Source of the DNA: Cephalotus follicularis
Taxonomy: Eukaryota > Streptophyta > Magnoliopsida > Oxalidales > Cephalotaceae
Assembly (NCBI GenBank): GCA_001972305.1
Contig: BDDD01001660.1
Span: forward strand, 339,807 to 403,806
Reading direction: 5' to 3'
DNA: 64,000 nucleotides
Below are positions 22,501 to 34,610 of this stretch, piece by piece (the stretch's first letter is position 1; each line of letters starts with the position of its first letter). Below the pieces are notes generated by a model. That model searched no databases, had not been told where the DNA came from, and saw only the letters and a list, made by a program, of their open reading frames with translations. Made by a program: the position numbers and the translations under genes.

Positions 22501-22633
22501 CGTTTTTAACACCTGCCATGGCCTTAGCATTAGCTTTTGTTGTTGTTGGGTTTTGGTTAGCGATCCAGGTGAGGGATCCTTCCACCTGGCACTGCCGTCC
22601 TCCGGCGGGGGTGCTCGGGAACAGGGCGTGTCA
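19526..22633 (+). mobile_element. Solo LTR B (Gypsy-type, 3108 bp)
   Basis: Begins TGTAACGACCCGC, ends ACAGGGCGTGTCA, and is flanked by the perfect duplication CACTC (19521-19525 and 22634-22638) within the copia-2 env-like ORF. There is no gag or pol. The right half is GC-rich and holds direct repeats. It shares GGACTAATCCCCTC...CAG with solo LTR A, so the two are related Tekay-like LTRs. The reading frames inside are chance. Confidence 0.88.
22205..22372 (+). repeat. Tandem repeat in solo LTR B (about 48 bp x 4)
   Basis: Four imperfect units share TTCCCTTTAGTTAAACGGTG followed by CGTTTGCTAAGTGGGTGT, at about 22209, 22256, 22308 and 22352. A second, looser repeat around 20400-20700 combines GAGGTTCA and GATTGCCGACG. 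Confidence 0.8.
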
Positions 22634-22638
22634 CACTC

Positions 22639-23187
22639 CCTTCCGAGTGAGACCTTAAACTTGTTGCTTGTATAAAAAATGGCACACTTGTGAACCTCCC
22701 CTACCTCATTGTCAACCATATACTATCTAGACCGCACCATATTCCATACCCCATGCTTATTAGTAGGATCTTAGCATCCCTAATCTTGACATTTTCGATG
22801 ATGAGCACAAGGTCAAACCAAATCCCAAGCAACTTCTTAACAAAGTCGGACTAAAGAGTTGCAATATTAAGCTTGAATATGGTGTTTGGGTGAAAGCTGG
22901 TGGAAGAGCACCAGTGAGGGAACCGGGTGTGAGAGTTGGAGGAGATGGTGATGAAGAAGAAGAAGAAGATGATGACGGTCAGCATTTTGAAATGAGACCG
23001 AATGTTGGAGGGAGGCAATAGTGGCAGTAGACCCATTTTGGAGTCTCTTCAGGCTTGGATGGACTTAGCTCAAGCTGACATTGAGTACATTAGAGGAAGA
23101 GTGGATCAAATTTATGAAGGTCAAGCCACTCTCATCCAAATGTTCCAAAATGCATTTTCGCAAAACCCTCCTCCCGGATCATCATGA
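22639..23187 (+). pseudogene. copia-2 env-like ORF2, C-terminal part (frameshifted)
   Basis: This continues the ORF2 reading after solo LTR B and one CACTC are removed. A stop appears almost at once (near 22647) and the frame changes at least once near 22770. Recognisable pieces are LVNLPYLIVNHILSR, then LLNKVGLKSCNIKLEYGVWV, an acidic run of Asp and Glu (about 22945-22980), and a C-terminal amphipathic segment SLQAWMDLAQADIEYIRGRV that looks like a short coiled coil, ending at TGA 23185-23187. The layout agrees with env-like/plant transposon proteins of SIRE elements. No function can be assigned. Confidence 0.6.
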
Positions 23188-23733
23188 GCTACATTTCTTG
23201 CATTGCATGTTTTCCTGTATTTTGTAATGATTTAATGTTGAAGTTTGAAGTTGTAATGACATTCTAAGTTTGATTATGAGATGTAATTGCTACTTTCGGA
23301 TTGCTTATGAAATGAAAGTGTGTTTAGCTTATTTCTCTCTTCACATTGTGCTTATTTCGTTTTTCATTTATGTGTTAATAAATACATGTGATAAGTATGC
23401 AACTGTTGAGGGGGAGTTTTTAAAACACATGCTTTTGTTGAGGGGGAGTTTCCTTAACATCTTTTTATTGTTTGACAAAAAAGGGGAGAAATGTTTAAGT
23501 TGTGAACTTTTATGCAAGTTGTGAACTTTTATGCAAATAATTTTTGTTGACAAAAAGTATGAAGTTTTGTGAATTTTTGTGTTGTGCAAGTGTATTTTGT
23601 TGTGCTTTGTGCTGTGAAATTCTAAGCTTATGACAGATTTGATGATATTGGACTTTGGTTTATAAAAGTGTTAAGTTTGTAAAAAATTATGCAAAATTTT
23701 GTATGTTTTGTCAATCGTCAAAAAGGGAGAGAT
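23188..23733 (+). other. copia-2 3' non-coding region and polypurine tract
   Basis: T-rich non-coding stretch. Two copies of TGTTGAGGGGGAGTTT lie near 23404 and 23438, with AAAAAAGGGGAGAAATG near 23478. The true tract AAAAAGGGAGAGAT is at 23720-23733, directly before the LTR. As in the TR-GAG-like element there are several purine runs, not one. Confidence 0.75.
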
Positions 23734-24952
23734 TGTTGGCCTTTGCCACCTCGTTAATTGTTATTTCAATGATTAACAAACATGTAATACTTATATGCAT
23801 ATTTTTCTAACCTACAAATTCGTATACACACTTGATTTTATGTCCAAAGTTGTGCAAAGTAAATTATGCAGATACAGGCAAAAACAACCGACTACCCAGG
23901 TTGGACAGCGGACTGTTTAGGTTGAGTAGTCGACTGTTTGGGTTAAATAGCCGACTGAAATTAGAAGGAATCCCAGCAACTGGAACTGCACTCCATCCAG
24001 CCGACTGTATCAGGGGTCTAGCCAACTGCCAAGTCAAAGCAATCGACTGCCAAGGATCTCCAGCCGACAGTCAAGAAGTGTCACAAAATAGCACTAGCTT
24101 TCTGAAATTCCATTCCACCTCAACCAGCCGACTGGAACAAAGCACCAGCCACTGCCAAGGCAAACCAGCCGACTGTCACGAAATGTCAAATTAGAGCAGT
24201 AGCTTTCTGGAAGTACTGTCCACCTCAACCAGCCGACTGAAATAGAGGACCAGCCGAATGTTTTGGAAAAACAGCCGGTTGTCCATATCAAGCAGCCGAC
24301 TACCTGCACCAACGACTATAATTTGAAATACACGCCATCGACTCCAGCTGACTGTCTAGGAAATCCAGCCGACTGGATTATGCCTGACTTTAAAAAATAG
24401 ATCCATTGGAGCACATCTTTATAAGGCAAAGTAAGAGATCTTCCTCAATCGATCAAACAAGAGAGTACAAAAATCATTCAAGGCAACTCAAGCTACATAC
24501 TCAATACTCACAATACCAAAAGAGAAGACATTCAAGCTATTTCATACATTACAAAGCATTTATTTGTACAATCTCTATCATTAGAAGCTTTGTTCACATT
24601 GAGTTTAATTGTAAACAAATTCATTATGAATTTGTAATCCATAAAACACTATCAATTACTTGTAAACAAGAGAGGTTGTCTCTTGTATAGCTCGGAGGGA
24701 GCAATCTTGTATTCGCTTGGTTGGAGCGAAAGTCGTTGAAGCTCGATTGGAGTTTCAAGTCCGGATTGGGGCATACTAGTGAAATACTCAAGGGGACGCC
24801 TTGGGGAGTGGACGTAGGCGGTTTGCCGAACCACTATATATTTGTTTGCAACTCTCTCAACCCTACACTCTTTAATTTCCGCATTTGAGTGATTGTGTTT
24901 GAATTGTTTCTAGGACATTTGCTAATTTAATTTTTATAAGTTTATTCCTACA
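23734..24952 (+). repeat. copia-2 3' LTR (1219 bp)
   Basis: Same ends as the 5' LTR (TGTTGGCC...CCTACA). The palindrome cluster spans about 23885-24375 and the TATA-like box is at 24420-24425. Compared with the 5' LTR it lacks two motif-bearing segments (near 12720-12760 and 12905-12930 of the 5' copy), so the clusters change by loss or gain of units. It ends at the TCAAT duplication. Confidence 0.93.
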
Positions 24953-24957
24953 TCAAT

Positions 24958-26228
24958 TATCTAACTATAGGTGTGACAGCTGACCATTGGTCCACCCAAG
25001 ATAAGTATTGGTTCCATTCCCAAATCAAGTACTTTTTCTGGAATGATTTATTCAAAACATGTCCAGATCAAATTATCTGATGCTATGTTCCTGATCATGA
25101 ACAACACGCCATCTTATCTTTTTGTCATGATCAGGCATGTGGAGGCCATTTTGGACCGAAGAAAACTGTAGCCAAAGTTTTACAATGTGGATTTTATTAG
25201 CCCAGACTTTTCAAAGACGCGTTAAATTATTGCAAAGGTCACAATGCCAGTCAATATTTAGGTTGCATTACCAAGAGACACATGATACCGCTTAATCCTA
25301 TTCTTGTTGTGGAGATTTTTTATGTGTGGGGTATAGATTTTATGGGCCCATTCCCTAACTCCTTCGGGAATCTTTACATTTTATTGGCTGTAGATTATGT
25401 GTAAAAATGGATTGAGGCCATTGTTTGTAAATTGAATACCGTAAGGTGGTTGTTAAATTTTTGAAGGAGAACGTTTTTGCCCGCTTTGGTACATCTCGTA
25501 CTATCATTAGTGATAGGGGTACGCATTTCTGTAATCATACTTTTGAACCTTTGATGAAGAAGTATGGTATTACCCATAAGCTTACTACCCCTTCCCAAAC
25601 AAGTGGCTAAGTGGAAGTTTCCAACAGACAAATCAGGCAAATCTTGAAAAAGTCTATCAAACCAAATCGCAAGGATTGGTCCCTCCGACTTGTGGATGCC
25701 TTGTGGGCTCATAGAACTGCATTCAAGACTGATCTTGGATAGTCTTCCTATCGTCTTGTGTGTGGGAAAACATATCACCTATCAGTTGAGCTTGAGCATA
25801 GAGCATTTTGGGCTATAAAAAAATTGAATTTTGATCTTTCTGATGCCGACAATCATAGGCAATTCCAACTTGCTAAGTTGGAGGAACTTAGGAATGATGC
25901 ATACTATAATGCTAAAATTTATAAGGAAAAGACTAAGGTTTTTCATGATAAACAAATCCTTCGGAAATCATTCCAAGTGGGTGACAAAGTTCTGATTTAC
26001 AATTGTAGGTTGCATCTGTCTCCAGGTAAGTTGAGATCCTGCTAGGCCGACCCTTATATTGTGCAGAATGTTTTCTCACATGGTGCTGTTGAGCTTTTTA
26101 ATCAAGGTAGTGGTACAATCTTTAAAGTTAATGGCCAGCGCTTGAAGTCTTTCTAAGAGCTTTCTTCTGGAACTACTACAGTGGAAGAGGTCATGGATCT
26201 CCATGATCCTTTTTATCTTGATGATTGA
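24958..26228 (+). pseudogene. Athila-type Gypsy integrase (decayed)
   Basis: This continues the Athila reading after copia-2 is removed together with one TCAAT. Integrase joins element DNA to the chromosome in the nucleus. Visible are the zinc-binding area (HAILSFCHDQACGGHFGPKKT, then CKGH where CxxC is expected, so the second Cys appears lost) and the catalytic core with WGIDFMGPFPNSFG (first Asp), TIISDRGTHFCN (second Asp) and VEVSNRQIRQIL (Glu). The tail [13 protein letters not shown]...LSPGKLRS follows, ending at a TGA near 26226. There are stops near 25077, 25200, 25402, 25608 and 25740 and a frameshift near 25440. No env-like gene was recognised downstream. Confidence 0.92.
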
Positions 26229-27491
26229 TTGATAGGTAGGATCCCTCTCCTTTATCATTATTTTTTATTTTCTGGATGCATTGAGGCCATTGCGTGATTT
26301 AAGTGTGGGGGAGGGCGTGGCATTTTTTTGGTAGATTCTTTCTTTGGTTTTTCGTAATTTATGCATGCTTTTTGGTTGCTTTGATGCAAAACAAAAGAGA
26401 GAGAGACTTAGGGACCCTAACATGAGAAGTAATAAAGCATGTTGAGAGGAAGGTGACTAGCGTGTATTTTTCTTGTGGGATTTAACTTAGAAAATAAGAA
26501 CACAACTTTATTCCAGTGGATGGACCTTTTTGTGTTTAGTAGTTCCTTGAGCGTTGGTTAGGAGTTGAGACAAAAGTGTGAAAAAAAATGAAAAAAAAAT
26601 ACTGAAAAAAAAAGAGAGAAAAAAAAGCAATTTCTCTTATTTTCTTCCTTTCTTAAATTCAATTTTAGCTTGTAGCATATATGACTCGAGTAAGTAAGTC
26701 CTAGGGGTGTTCTACATCTAATTCCTTAAAGCCATCTGATTTGAGAGTGATTGGTTTAAAGCTCGTTGCATGGGTCATATAGAAAAGCTCGAGAGACAAA
26801 GGCATTGCATGAATTTTTTGATTGGATGAATTGTAAGGTTCACATATTGCATCAATGTCTTGTACATATATGCACAATAAAATCTGAAACTACTTACTAA
26901 TTTGGGTGTCTAGTATTTGCTCCGTCCATATCACTCAAACAAACGGTAGTAGAGGAAAAAAATGAGTTCAATTCAAGAGGAATTTTGTTTTATTAAAAAA
27001 AAAATTGTTATTATTGTCTTAATAACATTGTATGGTAAAAAAATACTCCAAAGCCTAAGTCATTGGTACTCTTTATGCTATGAGTGGTTTTGCGTAAGGG
27101 TGAAGTAGTGTTTGGAAAATATGAGGAGAGCCCCTAATTAAGGTGCATGCTTGTTACTAGAATTGATACGGGATAATAAAGTTCAAATGTTGGAGTTTCT
27201 TTTGTACCTTAATCTTGAGTTAAGTATCTTAGTTTTGAAATATGTGTGTAGATTTACCATATGGTAAAGTTAGAATCTACGTTATTTTTGGAATCATGAA
27301 TTTTGTGTGTTTATTCACTGAAAATACTCACGAGACACAACTCGTCTACTATGGGTAACCTAGGGGGTTTACAAGTTTGTTACACATGCTAAGTGCAACC
27401 GTGATTCCTATGAAAGTGAGTTAGATTTTTCTTTTGTTTCTTTTATATTTTCTTTACTCGAGACGAGTAAAAGTTTAAGTGTGAGAAAATT
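26229..27491 (+). other. Athila 3' non-coding region
   Basis: This is long AT-rich sequence with A-runs near 26581-26625. AAGTGTGGGGGAGGG sits at about 26300, a phrase typical of the region downstream of Athila/Tat integrase. The degenerate polypurine phrase ACGAGTAAAAGTTTAAGTG is at about 27462-27484, just before the LTR. No credible reading frame exists, so any env-like gene is absent or unrecognisable. Confidence 0.7.
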
Positions 27492-28954
27492 TGATGATCA
27501 CATTTATGTGTGAATCTTTGATACATAAAACTTGTATTTTTACATTTGAACAGAGCTATTCGGATATGTTTTGTTGTATTTACATGTGTTAGGTCTATTA
27601 TCATCGAAGAGAAAAAAAAAAGTTAAAATGTAACTTTTCAAGTTAAAATTGTTAGAAGTCAAAATTTGATCAAAGAGTTGTCAAAAAAATATTAAATATT
27701 TGACTAATTTTATCAGTAAAATTATTTAAAAAACTTTTAGTTCTTAGATTGAGATATTCTCGGGTCCAGATGAGAGATAAAGTCAAAAAACTAATTTTGA
27801 TTAAAATTATGTTTTCATATCTTATTACCATAATGTCATTCACTGTACATCAGCAATTCTCTAGACGCAAGTGATTCACGTAAATTTTTGTGAAGCATTG
27901 CACCAACATTAAAATGTAGCAATCTCCACGCGCCACATGCTTGCACCTACTCTAGTCCATGATTTCAGCGCACGTACCAGCTTCCACGTGTTGCAAGCAC
28001 CAGGCAATTTCATGCACGCAGTATCAGAACGCATTGCTTTCAAAGCAAGATACAATACTAATGGGATCCACGTTTTAATTGGATACGAGTCTAGGTTTTT
28101 TGTTGGCCGGTTAACATGCTATATAAAAAGGAAGATAGCAAGAAAAAAAAAAGGGCGGTGACGCACACATAGAGAGAGTAGCAGTTTTAGTTTTTAGGTT
28201 TTGTAGTATTTTTTGTTCTTCTCTTCGTGTGTCAGCAGACACTAATTTTATAGGGTTTGATATTTATTTTTTTTCTTCTTCTACAACTTTACTCGAAGTT
28301 TTACACTTTTACAATTTTATCTAGTAAAATATTTGTTCTCTTTATTTATTTTTAGTTTAATTAATTAGCGTGTCTACTTATTTATATATTATTCGTTCTT
28401 TAATTTTGTTTGTAGGTAACTAAATCTCTAACTTAGGAATTGGATAAAATCATGAAAGTATTAAAAATTTATAATATTTATTAATCTATGTGCTTAATTT
28501 TATTAAATCTTATGTTGAAATATTTATTTGCATTATATGAATTATTCATGTCATCTTTTGTGTTCGTATGCATAATTGTTGACGTTGTGATAAATTGATA
28601 CATTGTTTGTTTAATGCAAGACTCATAGGAAATACATGTCTATTGACCATATATCATATTGACTTAATTCATTACATATGCAATTTTAATGTTATCTTGA
28701 TTAATAATTTGTATTGATTTCATGGTGGAGTCTATCTCGAAGTGCTTCTCATAATTTGAATTTATTATTATCTCTCATATAATTGTTAATTTTTATTATT
28801 TAGTCTCTTACTAGTTTGTTAGCGATAATTCTGGGTAATCGGTACACTCTGCCTAAGTTAATAATTGAGATTTTTAATCAACATACCTCATTGAGTTCGA
28901 CCTGTATTTACAGATGGTCTGTGTGCTTGTGGTATAATTTTGTTCTAAAAAGCA
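27492..28954 (+). repeat. Athila 3' LTR (right end approximate)
   Basis: The left end TGATGATCACATTT follows the PPT-like phrase. A strong TATA box (TATATAAAAAGG, 28120-28131) sits 630 bp in, preceded by AC-rich sequence and followed by a T-rich leader. The segment near 28880, GAGTTCGACCTG, resembles the U5 part of Athila/Tat LTRs. I place the right end at the CA of 28954, but the 5' LTR is outside the window, so neither end can be confirmed by pairing. Confidence 0.6.
28120..28131 (+). promoter_or_regulatory. TATA box of the Athila LTR
   Basis: TATATAAAAAGG is a near-ideal plant TATA box inside the presumed 3' LTR. It has GC-rich promoter-like sequence upstream and a plausible start region about 30-40 bp downstream. 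Confidence 0.6.
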
Positions 28955-30244
28955 TGTAAAATAAATGAATGCAAATTGCGATATAGTAGTCGTATACAAC
29001 CGTTCCATACCGCACGTATAGGAGTGAGATCTAATATTAGTAATATCAATCATCTAACAGACAATCAATAGCGTAGTGTGAGTACACTCCAATAAAATAA
29101 AATCAAATAAATCCTATAGAGTGTGTGATCTCAAACTTGTATAAGTCCAATCAAGTCAATATCAAATGGCAATCTAATCCCAAAAAGGCTGTCTTGTAAA
29201 GAGGATCTCTAGACTGGCCCAATAGATTTAGATCGATAGATTAAACCCACTAGGCATTCTTAGTGGTAAGTGCCGACTAAGTGCCTACTCAATGATAAGT
29301 GCTGACTAAGGACATACATAGTCGTAAGTGCCACTTGTGCGCAAACGTGGTGGTAAGTGTCGACAAGGTGCATCCTCGATGGTCAGTGCCGTCTAAGTTT
29401 ATACCCGACGTTAAAGTGTCATCTTAGCATATACTTGGTGGTTAGTGCCACCTGTGGGTAGAAGCTCACCCTGGAGGTGGCTCCAGTATTACACTGTAGG
29501 CTGGTGACAATCCAATTAGGGAGAGTAGATGGTAAAAATGATCATCTCGCATCCTAAGTAGGTCTACGAGGTAGCTCTAATAGGAACAATCAATCAAATA
29601 GTTTGTCAAATAGAATAGCCAAGAGGCGGCGAGTACCTAAACAGAGGGAACGGATGGCTGTACAACCAACGCCTAGCTTCCTGACTTGATATAGCTAAGG
29701 CATCTATGGTCCAGCCAAATAATCAATCCGATCAACACAAATCGGTCATCGAGACAACTCCATAATCATTGGATATGACGGGGTCAATCGGCCAATAGGC
29801 GAATAACTAACCAGAAAGAGCATATGTATAAGTACACTGTCATCATGCGTACCTGGCTAGAGGTCATCGAGACTCCCATGGTCTCAACCATTCAAATGAT
29901 TAATCAACGCGATTACAAAATCGTGCAATACGATGGGTTGATTTGTGGGTGGTCCGTAGTCCCAAATCAGCTAGTCAAGCAATCTATTGATCGATACATC
30001 AGTTAGCAAATCGTGTCAATTGATTGTGCTGTATATCAATTGATCTGCAAAAAGATTGAACATGATCTGTCTAATCAGAGAGAAAACAGTTGAAAAGGCT
30101 TGAGTGATCTCAAAATCGATCCAGTCCAGTAGTTATATTTGAAAACAGATTGAAATAGATTAAATAGTAGAAAATAGGGCCTAAGCAGTGACTCTCCTGT
30201 CATGAGCGGTGACACTTAAAGCCTTAATTCAATTTTGTAGTCAG
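28955..30244. other. Unassigned LTR-like sequence with degenerate short repeats
   Basis: No coding is credible. Around 29255-29460 about six imperfect 33-38-bp units contain GGTAAGTGCCGACTAAGTGC-like text. Such internal repeats resemble those of LTRs A-C, so this may be a partial LTR, perhaps in minus orientation. Neither a TG/CA border nor a target duplication was found, and copia-3 cuts it at 30245. Confidence 0.4.
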
Positions 30245-31076
30245 TGTCGGAACCTTATGGCGATTAAGCAATAAAATATCTAGATGCATAAAACCCTAAT
30301 ATATATATTGTGTTATCATCTCATGAATATCAAGCCATATGGTTCGTTTCCAGGATCTTTTGAGCATACATATATAGTTAAACATATATAAATAGGGAGG
30401 AGCAGGCGGAATTACTCACATGATTGGAGCGGCTCCTTCCTTCTTCCTTTGGGTCTTCTTGCTTCCAAAAGCACAACAACTTGTTGAACGTATTAAACGG
30501 TTCTAGCTTCCAAGTATAGAAAGCCTCCAAGGTATCCACACAAAACTTCAATCTCCAACACGTAAAGCTTCACAGGCTATCAACACTTGATTGTATGAGA
30601 GAGAGAAAGAGAGAGGCGGGTAGGGTTTTGCAAAAATAGAGCAAAAGCTCTTTTTGTGAATAGGGAGATGTGTTTATATATTAGCTGCTAGACTAATCCC
30701 ACTTAAACATAATCTTCTATTAAGCCAGCCATTTATCTTAAAAGAAATTCTTTTCTTTTAAATTTCTTTATTTCTTTCTTTAATATAATTAATCTCATTA
30801 ATTATATTTATATATTTAATCTCATTAAATATAATTAGGAAATAACATCCCAATTATTTTTTTCTCATCACGTGTTGGAAATATTAGCCCGTATTGTGTG
30901 TGACCCTATGTGTTCACTATTACGCTGGCCATATGATTAATATTGTGACGCTCACAATTATTCGATTAAATATTTATTATCACATAAAAAATATTATCTT
31001 GAATATTTTGAATTAAAACTCTTTTAATTCTTTTCTTCCAAGATTAATTTATCAATTTAATCTCGGGCATCCTACT

Positions 31077-33656
31077 TGTCATGCCCCGAACCGTGGGATG
31101 GGCTCCACGACTCGACACGTGGTAATCCGTACAAACATCATCATTATTTATCATAAAAATTTAAAACTTAATGAAATCATAACATAATCCTTAATTTAAC
31201 ATGTGGATATACAGACCCAGTTCATTACATATAAAAAAATACATTGTTACAAACTAGCAGGTAAAATAAATACATATTTATTTTCTATAATTTCGTCCCT
31301 AAAAGCGTACTGTCGAGGAGGAACATACACAATCCTTTATCCTTAGTGCTGCTGCGATGTGCCTCCACTACCTGTTCCTGTACCTGGCCCATTCAAAGGA
31401 ATGGGTCAGCAACCCTGGGGGTTGTGTAGGTCACCACATATATGGGCATATACCACAGAAACAAGCAATACAAGCAGAGGAGAAATAATAAAGCATAAAT
31501 ACCATAAAAGCAGACCACTATCCTTGTCATAACATTTCATTTCCTTTGTCCTCGGACTACTCTACTCAAACCATACATACCAATGACATTCAGAGGAGTC
31601 TAGTCTGGTCATTCTATGGTCTGGTCACTATACAAGGTTCACCTTTAGGCTCACCAGCCCGCGGAAATCTCCTCCAGGTTCACATGCTGATCGGAATTCG
31701 CCCTTTCTTCACCTGCTATGTTGTTCACCCTTTGGATCACCAGCTCTGGCAGAATTCACCTTTAGGTTCACCATTGGCGGATTCGCCCGAGATCACCTGC
31801 CTCGCGGAGTTCACCCTGTAGGTTCACCTGCTCGGCGGAATTCTCCCTTGTTGGGCTCATCTGCCTGGGACCATCTATATAATTCTTTTCCTTTTATATT
31901 CCATTTCCTAATTCCATCTCTTTCCTTTAATTATTTCCCTTTCTTTCCTTGAACATTCTTAATCCATTCCTTAAGCTAGACCAGGGCTCACCATTGTGTA
32001 TGGCACTTCCCATACACAAGGCTCACCTCAATGCGTGTATGGCGCATGTAGGCCGTTATTCACTATGTAAAGGCATGCCAGGAACACACCCATACCAACC
32101 TTCCATTTACTTCTTTGTGGGTGCATGCATGGACCATGATCCATTACTCAAGTGCATGCCGGGGAACATTGGTAGCTTCATTGGAATGATTCCCATGCAG
32201 AGGACGTGGGTAGCCTCCCACGCAGTGGCCATCCCTTCACAGCACGTACTAGGAGCGCAGGCCGGGAACAAAGCCCATGCATGGGGAAGAAGATCCAAGG
32301 ACAGCTCTTTGGGTACATGGCAGAGGACCATGACTCATGCATGGCAGGAGAGAACCCGCAACGGCTCCTCTGGAAATGGCGCAAAGCACCGCTGGGTTCC
32401 TCTGGCCCTAAGATAGCTCGATATGGGAGCTCGGCAAGCACTGGAGGGAAGCTCGACATGCACTGGATGGAAGCTCGGCATGCACTGGAGGGGAGCTCAG
32501 GCATGGTGGGAGCTCGGGCATTGGTGCCTCGGCAGCTCGGGCATTCACCTCGGCAGCTCAGGCATTCACCTCGGCAGTTCAGGCATTCACCTCGGCATCT
32601 TCTCCTCGGGCGCATGTCACCCCCCGCATCTTCTCCTCGGGCGCATGTCACCCCGGGCATCTTGCATTTCATGCCTTGGACGCTTGATCCATACTTGCCA
32701 ACGAGGAAGGGAGCTAGGCGTCTGCCAGGGAAGGCGAGGCGAGTAGCCATGCCTGGACGCATGACCAGGGGAGCTCAACTCCACCACGACACCTTTACCA
32801 TGACGCCTATGTGCATTTTTCACCGTTAACGCGTACCAAAAATGAAGCGCCAGGGATGAAATGCTCAAAGCTTACGTGTGCAAGTTAACGTTATATCGAG
32901 TCCCGTGTTCAACAATAGCATAATTTACATAATTACCAATAATAATACCAAAGCAAGAAAGAAAGTAATGAACACACACAAAAAGCAAACATCAACAATC
33001 ACACACACAAACATGCTGGTAGACACTTGGATATGGAGTAACCTACCTGAAAAACGGTTGGAAACGGAGATTATCTTCTTCCTTCTTGAATTCTGGACTC
33101 TCTTGTGGCCGAGGACTACTACTCGCTTAAGCTTGCCTTATTCCTTCACTCTTGCACGATTTTCTTTCTTCCAGGAGATGGGCGTATATATACAGGGGCA
33201 TGAATTCTTTCGAGGAAGGCCCCATCTTGTCTTCATCTTCCATTTCTGCCAGCATCTGGCCCCATCTCCCACTTCTCTTGCCTTTATCTCGATTTCTCTA
33301 GACACAAGAGTATAAAAAATGGCAACAGTGTGTCCCTCGGCATTTTCCTCCTTTTATAGTCACAAGTGGAAGAATCCATAACTTCCTACACAATTCCAAC
33401 GAATGCAGGCCCTGCTTAGTGCCTGGGCCGACCTCCTCCCTTGGGCCTTCTCTTCTTTCTTTCACTCTTGGGGTCCAATAGTTACACTTCCTACCCAGCC
33501 CGAGGAAAAAGAAGCATTTCTTTTAAGCCCAAGTCCACAAATTATATTCCATTAAGGCCCAAATAAATACATCATAAAATTCGGGCCCTGCCCAAAAGGT
33601 GAGAAAATAATTACAAAGCCTAATAGTAATAATTTATAATATTTAGGGCTCTTACA
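31077..33656 (-). mobile_element. Solo LTR C (Gypsy-type, 2580 bp)
   Basis: On the + strand it begins TGTCATGCCCCGAACC and ends GGGCTCTTACA; on the minus strand it is TGTAAGAGCCC...GGGGCATGACA, the usual Gypsy LTR polarity. The perfect duplication CTACT flanks it (31072-31076 and 33657-33661) within the copia-3 LTR. There is no gag or pol. The core 32100-32800 is GC-rich and opens long chance reading frames on both strands. Confidence 0.88.
32529..32660. repeat. Short tandem repeats in solo LTR C
   Basis: Three to four 21-bp units (CTCGGCAGCTCAGGCATTCAC) are followed by two 33-bp units containing CATCTTCTCCTCGGGCGCAT. These create long GC-rich open frames with repeated peptides (PRQLGHS, SSGIHLG), which explains the chance ORFs here. 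Confidence 0.85.
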
Positions 33657-34595
33657 CTACTGGTCGACATCGACATCTAACAATGCATAACGACCCCCAG
33701 GAAATATGAATAATTTGCGAACCACTATTTACAGGTCCATGCACGTATAGTCCCTCCATTGACAATGCTCTAATTAAATCTATGGTACGGATTATGTCAG
33801 ACCCCAACAATTTAATCTTTAGCCTTGTAACTATCTTTCATTAGCATAAATAATATTAAAGGTGCCCCTCTAATATCCAACCAATGATATCACACTCTTG
33901 ATATCGTGGCTAGCCTAGCTAGGCGTTTAATCGCTAACGAAAATAATCCCAAGCATAATCTTCTTTTACTAGAAGTAATGGATTCATTGTTGCCAATTCA
34001 TATGCCTCCATGCATAAGCGTACTTTGTCCAACTAATGTCTGTATACACTTCATAGAATATGTATTTAAGCATCATCAAAACACAACACCCTATGCATAA
34101 GACATCCAGTGACGGCTCATGTCCAAGGACCACATGCACTGTTGCAAAACTAGAATTCTGTCTGACATGTAAGTAAAACTCCATACAAATATTCTATCAA
34201 TAGTCACCTTCAGTGAACTCATTAAATGAGCACCCACGTAGTTGTCATAGCATCATCCATGCGAGTGAGTGTGAGATCAGTCACCCTGTTTTTATAGATC
34301 CGACAGTACGTGCTGGTGTATCAGGATTGATCATGCCCCGAGTGTCAATCCTATGACCAGGAAGATTCGAAATAAAGTACACCGAGATTCCAACTCTCAC
34401 ATCATGATCTCATCATGAACTTGGTTCTCTAACTTTATTCCAGGACATTCATTTACAATTAATAAAGCATGTATTAAAGAAACGAACTCATAGCCACTGA
34501 TAAAACATAAACATCTTCATTGAATTTATTAATCGTTTATACAAGATAAAGTAAATACTAGCTTGACATTGGCTGGCAACACTTCATCTCTAACA

Positions 34596-34610
34596 ATCTC
34601 CCACTAAGTG
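34596..34610 (-). other. Polypurine tract of copia-3
   Basis: Reads GCACTTAGTGGGAGA on the minus strand immediately before the LTR start. Same as copia-1. Confidence 0.85.

Larger units (their letters stand above)
12441..24952 (+). mobile_element. copia-2: complete SIRE-type Copia element, inactive
   Basis: A full-length element with LTRs 12441-13674 and 23734-24952, flanked by the perfect target duplication TCAAT (12436-12440 and 24953-24957) inside Athila pol. In order: 5' LTR, initiator tRNA-Met primer site, gag, protease, integrase, reverse transcriptase, RNase H, an env-like ORF2 region, polypurine tract, 3' LTR. Without solo LTR B it is about 9.4 kb. Lineage evidence is the large gag with coiled coil, RT phrases [28 protein letters not shown] and IYVDDIILGSTN, and an extra ORF after RNase H, all as in SIRE/Maximus. 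Stops and at least two frameshifts make it non-autonomous. The LTRs differ by several per cent and by whole repeat units, so the insertion is not recent. Confidence 0.95.
30245..34595 (-). repeat. copia-3 3' LTR, split by solo LTR C
   Basis: Minus-strand ends are TGTTAGAGATGAAGTG (at 34595) and GGTTCCGACA (at 30245), identical in design to the copia-1 LTR. Removing 31077-33656 and one CTACT leaves about 1.77 kb, matching 8823-10582 along its length. A TATATAAAC box is around 30672-30682. Confidence 0.92.

Noticed and set aside
28955..30244. Treating this stretch as part of the Athila LTR
   Set aside because: Sequence character changes after about 28954 (short repeats, no U5-like text), and extending the LTR would give an unusual length. 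The border is still uncertain.
32178..32829. Long GC-rich open frames on both strands (up to 207 codons)
   Set aside because: They fall inside solo LTR C over 21- and 33-bp tandem repeats. Peptides are repetitive and match no family I recognise.
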